Assembly: GCA_013331535.1 (NCBI GenBank)
Contig: DUGF01000013.1
Location: forward strand, 1-6,620
From: Microcaldota archaeon
GTDB lineage: Archaea > Micrarchaeota > Micrarchaeia > Anstonellales > Bilamarchaeaceae
DNA: 6,620 nt
Direction: 5' to 3'
Shown in pieces: positions 1-4,804 of this stretch. The notes below the pieces were generated by a model. The model saw only the letters and a list, made by a program, of their open reading frames with translations, did no database searches and was not told the DNA's origin. Position 1 is the stretch's first letter. Every line of letters begins with the position of its first letter. A program made the position numbers and the translations under genes.

Positions 1-149
1 TCACGGAAGCGTTGAAGGGAAAAACACTGGAAGATGCAAAGAAAATGAAAAAAGAAGATGTTCTTGAGCTGCTAAAGATAGACCTCGGCAAAAATCCAAC
101 ACGAATGAAATGCGCATTGCTTCCGTTGGATGTTGTGAAAAAATTATAG
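1..149 (+). CDS. Fe-S cluster assembly scaffold (IscU/NifU-N type), C-terminal fragment
   Basis: Only the last 48 codons are in the window; the frame starts at base 3 and ends at TAG 147-149. The fragment begins TEALKGKTLEDAKKMKKEDV and ends with MKCALLPLDVVKKL. This matches the end of the IscU/NifU N-terminal domain: an 'A-L-x-G-K-T-L-x-E-A' helix, a K/E-D-V-L-E-L-L helix, then the last conserved cysteine in a context like 'K-x-H-C-S-x-L-A'. That Cys is the third ligand for the nascent 2Fe-2S cluster in this family, which acts in the cytoplasm with a cysteine desulfurase. The upstream cluster ligands lie outside the window, so intactness cannot be judged. The protein ends just after this domain, so it is not a long NifU with a C-terminal Nfu domain. 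Its stop lies 13 nt from the end of the convergent regulator gene. Confidence 0.8.
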   Translation, partial: TEALKGKTLEDAKKMKKEDVLELLKIDLGKNPTRMKCALLPLDVVKKL

Positions 150-162
150 AGAAAACTACTAG

Positions 163-519
163 TTAGCGCGCGGTCCTGGACCTCACGTTCGTTTTTGCAA
201 TGATTTTTCCTTCTTCAATCTCTTCATCAGCTGCTGAAGAACAAAATTTAAAATTCAGATCCAATAACTCCCTGACTCGCGGATTAGACTTGTTCAACGA
301 ATACATTTCAGCTCGGCCGATAATTCTTATTTTTTTAAGAAAACCGCCTTTAATGAGTTTATTCCATATGGGTTCGATTGTAATTCTGGATATTCCAAGC
401 TCCGCGGCTATCTGGGATTTGGAATAATCAAACTCTATGAACGTAAGGAAAAAATCCAAAGTGCGGATATGTGGGGAATCCCCGAATGTTTCAACAAATA
501 CAGATTTTGTTCTTTCCAT
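163..519 (-). CDS. Winged helix-turn-helix transcriptional regulator (archaeal)
   Basis: A 118-aa protein when begun at the ATG at 519. A TTG three codons upstream (528) is in frame, but the ATG is preferred because a weak Shine-Dalgarno-like GGTTGATT sits just before it. Residues 32-61 (YSKSQIAAELGISRITIEPI and following) form a clear helix-turn-helix. Residues 62-76 (KKIRIIGRAEMYSLN) are a typical beta wing ending in the 'G-R-A-x-x-Y-x-L-N' seen in many archaeal wHTH regulators. The preceding segment (20-31) is an HTH-preceding helix. The acidic, then basic C-terminal tail (98-118) has no recognised domain. It is transcribed divergently from the 633-902 gene. A palindrome and 10-bp repeats cover its own promoter, so autoregulation is likely (inference). 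Effector and targets are unknown. Confidence 0.8.
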   Translation of the reverse strand: MERTKSVFVETFGDSPHIRTLDFFLTFIEFDYSKSQIAAELGISRITIEPIWNKLIKGGFLKKIRIIGRAEMYSLNKSNPRVRELLDLNFKFCSSAADEEIEEGKIIAKTNVRSRTAR

Positions 520-534
520 GTTAATCAACCGGCA

Positions 535-574
535 ATTACTGCCTATTGCTGCCCATTACTACCTATATAGGTAA
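535..574. promoter_or_regulatory. Putative operator: three 10-bp repeats plus a 14-bp palindrome
   Basis: ATTACTGCCT (535-544), ATTGCTGCCC (545-554) and ATTACTACCT (555-564) are head-to-tail imperfect copies. They run into the perfect palindrome TACCTATATAGGTA (560-573). The TATATA core of the palindrome is also the best TATA box for the regulator on the minus strand, about 45-50 nt before its ATG, so the repeats fall between the TATA box and the start codon. This arrangement fits a repressor site controlling the wHTH gene itself. The 10-bp spacing puts copies on one face of the helix. Protein binding is inferred. Confidence 0.55.
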
Positions 575-605
575 AGGTTATGTTTAAATATCTATACTTT
601 AAATG

Positions 606-613
606 TATAAATA
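606..613 (+). promoter_or_regulatory. TATA box of the 633-902 gene (leaderless arrangement)
   Basis: TATAAATA lies at -27 to -20 relative to the ATG at 633, so transcription should start at or next to the start codon. No good Shine-Dalgarno sequence is seen; AAGGCGGC at 620-627 is a poor match. Confidence 0.55.
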
Positions 614-632
614 TTAAACAAAGGCGGCTTTA

Positions 633-902
633 ATGAAACTCAATGAAAATACGTTCAATGACATAAAAAAAGTCCTGTTGAAGAAACTTTACCATTTGGG
701 TTGCTGGGGCAAAGGACATGTTTGCGAGAGTAATCTGCCAAAAGGTTTTCCGCCACATTTACGTGGTTTTGTTTTAGATGTGGCAATGAAATTGAGAAAA
801 GAAGGGTTCATGGTAATGAGACCGTCTGGCCACGATAGGCAATGGTACCTCAGCACTGCAAAAAGAAAGGAAATCGAGGATGCGATAAAGGAAAACGGTT
901 AG
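633..902 (+). CDS. Conserved small archaeal protein, probable winged-helix fold
   Basis: An 89-aa protein of unknown function. It has an N-terminal amphipathic helix (7-20), then a conserved-looking segment HLGCWGKGHVCESNLPKGFP (21-40), PHLRGFVLDVAMKLRKEGF (41-59), a two-strand wing-like stretch MVMRPSGHDRQWYLS (60-74) and a charged terminal helix (76-88). The layout helix / 'NLPKGFP-x-HLRG' / helix / strand pair / 'K-R-x-E-I-E' resembles small archaeal winged-helix proteins of undefined role that I recall from family patterns. There is no signal peptide or membrane segment. It is divergent from the wHTH regulator and may be under the same intergenic control. Its TAG overlaps the stop of the convergent glycosylase gene by 4 nt (TTAG). 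Nucleic-acid binding is an inference from fold and positive charge. Confidence 0.75.
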   Translation: MKLNENTFNDIKKVLLKKLYHLGCWGKGHVCESNLPKGFPPHLRGFVLDVAMKLRKEGFMVMRPSGHDRQWYLSTAKRKEIEDAIKENG

Positions 903-1504
903 TTTCCGTTATTTTTCCCCCATTCCACAATCAGCGCATGGTATTCCTTGAACAGGGCTACGTCAGGCGGCAAAGCGGATTCAAATAATTTCCGGTATTC
1001 ATCGTAATCCTGCTTGCGGAACTCAACATCAAAAAATTTCTTGCAGAACCTTCGCGTGTATGCGTCAATTACGAATATTGGCTTGTGAAACGCATAAAGA
1101 ATAATTGAATCCGCGGTTTCCTTTCCGATTCCCTTAACTGATAGGAGTTCGGCACGTAAATCCGCGATTGGCATTCTGTCCGCTCTTCGGCTCAATTCCA
1201 TCCATTTTCTTGTCGCGAGTTTGAGTCGCGCGGCTTTTTGTTTGTAGAATCCGCTCGGACGGATAAGGGTTTCGAGTTCCGAGTTCCCTATTTCCAGTAT
1301 CGCTTTCTCGTTTAATTTATGCGCCGCACGTAAATTCGAGATTGCCTTTTCAACATTCCTCCAATTCGTATTCTGGGTGAGGATTGCACCGACTACGACC
1401 TCGTAATCCGAATCGGCTGGCCACCAAAACTGAGAACCAAACTGAGCGAGGAGTTTTTTGTAGGCCGCAATGACGCGCTTGTCCATAGGCAGGTTAAACA
1501 CCAT
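899..1504 (-). CDS. HhH-GPD DNA glycosylase, MagIII/COG2231-like, without Fe-S cluster
   Basis: A 201-aa endonuclease III superfamily protein that should excise damaged, probably alkylated, bases. Visible motifs are WWPADSDYEVVVGAILTQNT (27-46), the family's N-terminal signature; LIRPSGFYKQKA (80-91); the helix-hairpin-helix LSVKGIGKETADS (121-133); and FVIDAYTRR (144-152) with catalytic Asp147. The residue matching the AP-lyase Lys of endonuclease III is Glu129. The Glu129-Asp147 spacing of 18 equals Lys120-Asp138 of E. coli Nth, so a monofunctional glycosylase is expected. The protein stops after YHALIVEWGKNNGN, where many relatives begin a Cys-rich Fe-S loop; no such cysteines exist. Its ATG lies 11 nt inside the end of the upstream ATP-grasp gene, implying translational coupling. 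An alternative start is Met7 (1486). The exact substrate is not decidable from sequence. Confidence 0.85.
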   Translation of the reverse strand: MVFNLPMDKRVIAAYKKLLAQFGSQFWWPADSDYEVVVGAILTQNTNWRNVEKAISNLRAAHKLNEKAILEIGNSELETLIRPSGFYKQKAARLKLATRKWMELSRRADRMPIADLRAELLSVKGIGKETADSIILYAFHKPIFVIDAYTRRFCKKFFDVEFRKQDYDEYRKLFESALPPDVALFKEYHALIVEWGKNNGN

Positions 1505-3107
1505 TGAGTGTTAAATTCCTTATCTTCCACCATGCGAATCCCCTTTCCCTGTCGCATGCCGCTGACACCAATGCCGTGCCCTCGGTGATTCCACCTGGAT
1601 TGACCTTTGCCGCTTCATCATCTGAAAGTACGTTTTGCGCTGCAATGAACAAAACATCAAAATCCTGCATTACCTGCTCAAAATGCTCTGAAGAAGGGCC
1701 TTCGAGATGCAGATTTCTTTCAAATTTGTATGAACCAAGAATCCTGTATTCTATGACCGCGCCGGCATTGCTGAAATGCCCTCCGCTAAGCTCAGTCAAA
1801 TCCAAACCTGTCAATGCCTGTTGCGGAATCAACGCAATGAATCCCTTATTTGCCTTGTTTATTTCGGACAGACGCACTTTCCAATCTGGATTTTTTACGA
1901 ATTCTTTTCCAAGAATAAATACTTTTCTCCTTGCCTCTTCAAGCATCCCATGACCGTAAAAATCGCTGGAAATAAAAACATCCTTTTCCGGGGGATTTGG
2001 AAGCTGGTGCCTCGGATCAAAATCCGAAACCTGAACTACGAACCAGCGCAACCGGTCTCGGAACGACGAAACAACACATTCCAGATAGATCGGGCCATCG
2101 TTTGCGTGTTCCAGAACCGGAATCTTATCTGCAAGCCATTTCAGAAGTTCGTAACCCTCAACAATGAATTGTCTTTCCATGAATGGATATGCACTCCTGA
2201 GAACCAAACCAAATATCGCTTCGTGCTCAGGACTGAAGATTCTTTCCGCACTTGAGCCAATATCCACAGTAATTGCATTCATATTCCTTGCCGAACTGTC
2301 AATTCTTTTGACACGATCCTTTCCGCTGATTGTTTCAAACCAAAGAGTGTCATTACCGGGATAATCCAAAGGCAGGTCTTTCCATTCCCGGTATAATAGA
2401 GTGCGGCCGCTTATTGCACCCTTTCCCATTCCATACTCAAAACGAATAAGCCCATCTCCCGGATTCTCATGCAAAAGCGTGCTTTTTACGACTGCACTCA
2501 TGAACGGAACAAGAAATCGTTCATCTTCTGATATCGTGCCAACCCTTCCTATGAACTGGCAGAGCATTACGTTTATGCCGCTGTTCTCAAAGCCTGCCCG
2601 CTCGCGGAATTTCTCAGCAGTTTCCGAGAAATAGCTTTCGACAACGTGCAAGAGCAGATTCGCAAATCCCAGTTTTCTCAGCCGGTCGTCAGCGTATGTG
2701 CGGCACAGATTCAGAAATGGAACTGAAGAATATACACCACGCCCGAGCGAATCCCCGGGTGCATTTGACCTTACAAAAAACGCGCGGCCCTGAAAAATTT
2801 TTTCAACAATCGGCCAGAATGTATCCATTGCCCATATAAGGAATTTTCCCCTTGCTCTTCTATCCCATGGAAGCGGCGAATTATCCCAGTCCTGCTTCAA
2901 ACCAGAGTGCCTCAGGCCTTCAAGAAGAATGCTTTGTTTTATAACAAGATTTCGTCTGGGAAAAAGAAACCCGCATGTTTCGAGCATTTCCGCTTTTCTG
3001 ATAAGATTGAAGCTCTTCGCGCCTTTTGGTCCTTCACCAACTATATCTATTCCTGCCACTCCATCTTCGCTTAGGTTATAGCGTCGCATTTTCGGAAGTG
3101 CGGACAT
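1494..3107 (-). CDS. PEP-synthase/PPDK-like ATP-grasp protein with degenerate swivelling domain
   Basis: 537 aa from the ATG at 3107. An in-frame ATG at 3125 would add six residues, but a TATA box at 3127-3134 fits transcription starting near 3107. PPDK N-terminal features in order: GPKGAKSFNL (26-35), FFVRSNAPGDSLGRG (110-124, like 'V-R-S-S-A...D'), VMLCQFIG (180-187), RFEYGMGKGAISGR (222-235, like 'GLGE-x-VVSG'), and Glu343...VVQVSDF (357-363), matching the Glu and Gln that end the ATP site. From about 385 a swivelling-type domain follows with GGHFSN (442-447), where phosphohistidine enzymes have GGxxSH; Asn447 would replace the catalytic His. No C-terminal PEP/pyruvate barrel exists. It may bind ATP but is unlikely to make PEP; the role is unknown. 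It is the first gene of an operon with the DNA glycosylase. Confidence 0.7.
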   Translation of the reverse strand: MSALPKMRRYNLSEDGVAGIDIVGEGPKGAKSFNLIRKAEMLETCGFLFPRRNLVIKQSILLEGLRHSGLKQDWDNSPLPWDRRARGKFLIWAMDTFWPIVEKIFQGRAFFVRSNAPGDSLGRGVYSSVPFLNLCRTYADDRLRKLGFANLLLHVVESYFSETAEKFRERAGFENSGINVMLCQFIGRVGTISEDERFLVPFMSAVVKSTLLHENPGDGLIRFEYGMGKGAISGRTLLYREWKDLPLDYPGNDTLWFETISGKDRVKRIDSSARNMNAITVDIGSSAERIFSPEHEAIFGLVLRSAYPFMERQFIVEGYELLKWLADKIPVLEHANDGPIYLECVVSSFRDRLRWFVVQVSDFDPRHQLPNPPEKDVFISSDFYGHGMLEEARRKVFILGKEFVKNPDWKVRLSEINKANKGFIALIPQQALTGLDLTELSGGHFSNAGAVIEYRILGSYKFERNLHLEGPSSEHFEQVMQDFDVLFIAAQNVLSDDEAAKVNPGGITEGTALVSAACDRERGFAWWKIRNLTLNGV

Positions 3108-3126
3108 AAAAAAACACGTAACCATC

Positions 3127-3134
3127 TATTATAA
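3127..3134 (-). promoter_or_regulatory. TATA box of the ATP-grasp/glycosylase operon
   Basis: TTATAATA on the minus strand lies at -27 to -20 from the ATG at 3107. The same spacing is seen for the 633 gene. It supports the shorter start and a leaderless mRNA, since initiation near 3107 would exclude the ATG at 3125. Confidence 0.5.
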
Positions 3135-3144
3135 CGCAAAAAGA

Positions 3145-3702
3145 TTAAGAACCATCCTCTTGAATTCCGCAAACCGAAACATCCAATATTGCCGATTGCC
3201 CATCAACAGAAATTGCATTCGCTTTAAGGGAAAACAGAATTTCTCCCTTCAAACCAAGGTGAAACTCCTTGAACCCGCCTTCTGTTATTTTCAATTTGGC
3301 TACAGAACTCCAGTTTATGGTAGAAACACCAGACTGATTCTTTTTCTTTTGTGGATTTTTTCCCTTGGCAAATACAAAGAGAGATGCAACAGGTTCTCCA
3401 TCCTCAAGAATTATATCATTTAAACTAATCGAGATTCCTGCAGATAATTCTTGTGGTTCACCCTTAGTGAGATTCATGTTATTTATGACCGTGCAGGGTT
3501 TTTCTTCATAAACAGAAATCACTTGCACGGATTGGGAAGTTGTTTCTTGGATAGTTTCTCCTGCAGTTGATCCTGAATCAGGTCGGTATCGAATAAGAGT
3601 TGTATCTGGTTCGCACTTGGATAACGCTATCGCTGCAAGAAATGCACCGGCTGCAACAGCAATCCTTTGATGAGTCCTTGAAACTCTTCGCATGGCTGAC
3701 AT
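3145..3702 (-). CDS. Putative surface lipoprotein, paralogue of the 4235-4804 product
   Basis: A 185-aa secreted-type protein of unknown function. It has a basic N-terminus (RRVSRTHQR, 5-13), a hydrophobic core (14-27) and Ser-Lys-Cys30, which looks like a lipobox except that the residue before Cys is Lys rather than Gly/Ala/Ser. A Ser/Thr/Glu-rich linker (38-65) follows. The rest appears to be a beta-rich domain with GISISLNDIILEDGEP (89-104) and FVFAKG (109-114), bounded by Cys70 and Cys178, which could form a disulfide. The second lipoprotein across the tRNA genes has the same layout and a similar LSDIHI...DG...VF segment. ATG 3702 is chosen because a TATA box lies about 40 nt upstream. 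The gene ends 37 nt before the ATP-grasp start. Alternative: a single-pass membrane-anchored protein. Confidence 0.65.
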   Translation of the reverse strand: MSAMRRVSRTHQRIAVAAGAFLAAIALSKCEPDTTLIRYRPDSGSTAGETIQETTSQSVQVISVYEEKPCTVINNMNLTKGEPQELSAGISISLNDIILEDGEPVASLFVFAKGKNPQKKKNQSGVSTINWSSVAKLKITEGGFKEFHLGLKGEILFSLKANAISVDGQSAILDVSVCGIQEDGS

Positions 3703-3737
3703 TGAGATATGACCATAGAAAATTATGTAAGTTACAA

Positions 3738-3745
3738 TTTATATA
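3738..3745 (-). promoter_or_regulatory. TATA box of the 3145-3702 gene
   Basis: TATATAAA on the minus strand, centred about 39 nt before ATG 3702. It predicts a start near 3716 and a leader of about 14 nt, so the gene need not depend on read-through from the tRNA genes. Confidence 0.55.
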
Positions 3746-3760
3746 TTCTTCTGTTCGAAT

Positions 3761-3765
3761 AAAAA
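3761..3765 (-). terminator. Oligo-T run after tRNA-Val
   Basis: Five consecutive T on the minus strand begin 9 nt past the discriminator base of tRNA-Val. This fits archaeal intrinsic termination at oligo-T. There is no hairpin. Confidence 0.35.
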
Positions 3766-3773
3766 TTAGAAAT

Positions 3774-3845
3774 TGGGCCCGCGAGGAATTGAACCCCGTG
3801 TCTCTACTGTGTGAGAGTAGCGTCTTACCGATCGACCACAGGCCC
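3774..3845 (-). tRNA. tRNA-Val(CAC)
   Basis: It folds as a 72-nt tRNA including discriminator A73. The acceptor stem GGGCCUG/CGGGCCC has 7 pairs with one U-G. The D arm is GUC/GAC around a short loop with G18-G19. The anticodon stem CUACU/AGUAG carries loop CUCACAC, so the anticodon is CAC (valine, GUG codons). The T arm CGGGG/CCUCG carries loop UUCAAUU. CCA is not encoded and there is no intron. Position 15 is U and position 48 is A, a rare swap of the usual purine-pyrimidine Levitt pair. No clear TATA box lies 20-35 nt upstream, so it may be transcribed with tRNA-Gln, which ends 70 nt upstream on the same strand. Confidence 0.93.
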
Positions 3846-3905
3846 AAAGTTACGTTTCGAGTTTAGAGTTCCGAGTTTTGAAACCCGAAATCCGGGACCG
3901 GAAAC
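3846..3905. other. Spacer between tRNA-Gln and tRNA-Val with short repeats
   Basis: On the minus strand the spacer holds a CCCG-GATTT-CGGG hairpin and then three close AACTC units (AACTCGGAACTCTAAACTCG). No promoter-like box is positioned for tRNA-Val. Its function is unknown; it may be leader or processing sequence of a dicistronic tRNA transcript. Confidence 0.4.
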
Positions 3906-3915
3906 AAAAAAAATA
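3906..3915 (-). terminator. T-rich terminator after tRNA-Gln
   Basis: TA followed by eight consecutive T on the minus strand comes directly after discriminator A73 of tRNA-Gln. This is the typical archaeal oligo-T termination signal. If termination is only partial, tRNA-Val could be a read-through product. Confidence 0.5.
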
Positions 3916-3929
3916 TAGCCCCGGCCGGA

Positions 3930-3975
3930 TTGACGCCTTTGGCGGCAAATTTTGAACGATTCGTCGTTCAAAGGT
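3930..3975 (-). other. tRNA-Gln intron 2 (T loop, 59/60), relaxed BHB
   Basis: A 46-nt intron. The outer helix is the T stem CCGG (3985-3982)/CCGG (3928-3925). The central four positions are UUCG (3981-3978)/CGUC (3935-3932), with two Watson-Crick pairs plus U-U and U-C. The bulges are AAA (3977-3975) and AAU (3931-3929). The inner helix CCUUUG (3974-3969)/CAAAGG (3941-3936) is perfect. Cutting after the second base of each bulge restores the T loop UUCGAAU. The intron interior has a further AACGA/UCGUU hairpin with a CGAA loop. Confidence 0.85.
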
Positions 3976-4019
3976 TTCGAACCGGTGTCAATGGATCCAA
4001 AGTCCACTATCCTTGGCCA

Positions 4020-4065
4020 AAGTCTGTTTCCCGTTTAGCGTTCTGGACGCGTGACACGGGACACT
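4020..4065 (-). other. tRNA-Gln intron 1 (D loop, 15/16), canonical BHB
   Basis: A 46-nt intron. The outer helix is GUC (4074-4072)/GGC (4018-4016). The central 4-bp helix is GUCU (4071-4068)/AGAC (4025-4022). The bulges are AGA (4067-4065) and UUU (4021-4019). The inner helix GUGUCCCGU (4064-4056)/ACGGGAAAC (4034-4026) has one G-A mismatch. Cutting after the second base of each bulge joins G15 to U16 and gives the usual archaeal D loop AGUGGCCAA. The intron interior also has a GCGU/ACGC hairpin. Confidence 0.9.
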
Positions 4066-4107
4066 CTAGACGACGGGGCTACAAGATAGATATTATTGCG
4101 GCACAAG

Positions 4108-4118
4108 ATAATAAAAAA
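4108..4118 (-). promoter_or_regulatory. TATA box of tRNA-Gln
   Basis: TTTTTTATTAT on the minus strand, centred about 32 nt upstream of the first tRNA base. It predicts initiation a few bases before the mature 5' end. Confidence 0.55.
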
Positions 4119-4190
4119 GTTGGTTTCTGGTTTCAATTTTCTATATTGAGGGAATTATAACCGCAAGTAACTAGCATTTTAAACCCTTCA

Positions 4191-4202
4191 TTATAACATA
4201 TA
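4191..4202 (+). promoter_or_regulatory. TATA box of the 4235-4804 gene
   Basis: TTATAACATATA lies 33-44 nt before ATG 4235, predicting a leader of roughly 15 nt. The leader contains AGGT at 4225-4228 as a weak ribosome-binding site. Confidence 0.45.
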
Positions 4203-4234
4203 CCCCTACAAACCACACAATTACAGGTATAAAT

Positions 4235-4804
4235 ATGGTACAAAAACAAGTTCGTGCTAAAGGTGTTAACTACGTTCGATCAAAAGCAGCGTTTACTCTT
4301 GCCGCGTTAGCAGCTGCAGTGGCATTGAAATGCGGCCCAGAACCAGGATATGGGCTTGGTTCAAAAGCTGACGCAAACAATGGGGGTGCTGGAACAGACA
4401 CTGTAGAAGATGCAACCCCTCTTCCAAGAGAAGCAAAAATATGTGGTCCTGGACAAGAACTGAAAATTTGTTCTTATGTTGAAAAACATTTTGAAGTAGG
4501 GGAGGTATTGAACTTATCCGATATCCACATTCGCTTTGACGGATTTGAAGGCGGTGTGCGTGTTTTTTCCATAGCAACTCCCACATGTAGCCAATGGAAG
4601 AAGTATGGCTTTAGTATAGGCCATAAATTTGGTATAGCCATTATGGACCCAGAAGATCCGGCACGTATTTTATACGGATATATACTTTTTGTGTCCTACC
4701 CAGTTGATAGTGAAGTTTGGATTATGAGAATAAAAAAACACCCTGTTCTATATTTCAATGAAGGTTCCGCTGCTTATGATCACTGCCCGGAAAACTCGCC
4801 CTAG
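4235..4804 (+). CDS. Putative surface lipoprotein, paralogue of the 3145-3702 product
   Basis: A 189-aa secreted-type protein of unknown function. A basic N-terminus (KQVRAKGVNYVRSK, 4-17) and an Ala/Leu-rich hydrophobic core (18-31) lead to Leu-Lys-Cys33. As in its neighbour, Lys precedes the would-be lipidated Cys. A Gly/Ala/Thr/Asp linker (34-66) follows, then a predicted beta-rich domain with FEVGEVLNLSDIHIRFDGFE (86-105) and GGVRVFSI (106-113). Further cysteines are at 70, 79, 118 and 184; the two early and two late ones could form disulfides, as would fit an extracytoplasmic protein. The segment L-S-D-I-x-I...D-G...V-F aligns with L-N-D-I-I-L...D-G...V-F of the other protein. The TAG overlaps the proS stop by 4 nt (CTAG). 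A single-pass membrane anchor is the alternative. Confidence 0.68.
   Translation: MVQKQVRAKGVNYVRSKAAFTLAALAAAVALKCGPEPGYGLGSKADANNGGAGTDTVEDATPLPREAKICGPGQELKICSYVEKHFEVGEVLNLSDIHIRFDGFEGGVRVFSIATPTCSQWKKYGFSIGHKFGIAIMDPEDPARILYGYILFVSYPVDSEVWIMRIKKHPVLYFNEGSAAYDHCPENSP

Larger units (their letters stand above)
3916..4080 (-). tRNA. tRNA-Gln(UUG), interrupted by two introns
   Basis: Three exons, 4080-4066, 4019-3976 and 3929-3916, join into a regular 73-nt tRNA. The acceptor stem AGCCCCG/CGGGGCU has 7 pairs. The D stem GUCU/GGAU carries loop AGUGGCCAA. The anticodon stem GUGGA/UCCAU carries loop CUUUGGA (anticodon UUG, glutamine). The variable loop is 4 nt and C48 faces G15. The T stem is ACCGG/CCGGC with one A49-C65 mismatch and loop UUCGAAU; A73 follows. 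Neither the D loop nor the T arm closes correctly without removing the introns. The A1-U72 pair is the feature archaeal GatDE uses to recognise tRNA-Gln, so Glu charging followed by amidation is likely. CCA is not encoded. A TATA-like box is about 32 nt upstream and an oligo-T terminator lies downstream. Confidence 0.92.

Noticed and set aside
535..574. CRISPR-like or tandem-repeat array
   Set aside because: Units are only 10 bp with no spacers; an operator is the better explanation.
1261..1290. GTTTCGAG/GTTCCGAG-like motif in the glycosylase gene resembling the 3850-3880 spacer
   Set aside because: Short, imperfect and inside conserved coding sequence; chance similarity is sufficient.
1504..2634. 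Several open frames on the + strand opposite the ATP-grasp gene
   Set aside because: They lie antisense to a gene with clear family motifs, have no promoter or family resemblance, and are explained as shadow frames.
3667..3699. Possible C/D-box sRNA (TTGATGA ... CTGA) on the + strand
   Set aside because: Too short for a full archaeal C/D sRNA, no C'/D' pair seen, the first C-box base is off consensus, and it lies in the coding start of the lipoprotein gene.
3916..4080. tRNA-Gln as a decayed pseudogene or split (trans-spliced) tRNA
   Set aside because: All three exons lie in order on one strand with a promoter and terminator, both intron ends fit BHB geometry, and the spliced tRNA has regular stems, so cis-spliced introns explain it best.
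3825..4160. Short frames across the tRNA genes on both strands
   Set aside because: They overlap the structured tRNA-Val and tRNA-Gln sequences, whose pairing explains the bases.
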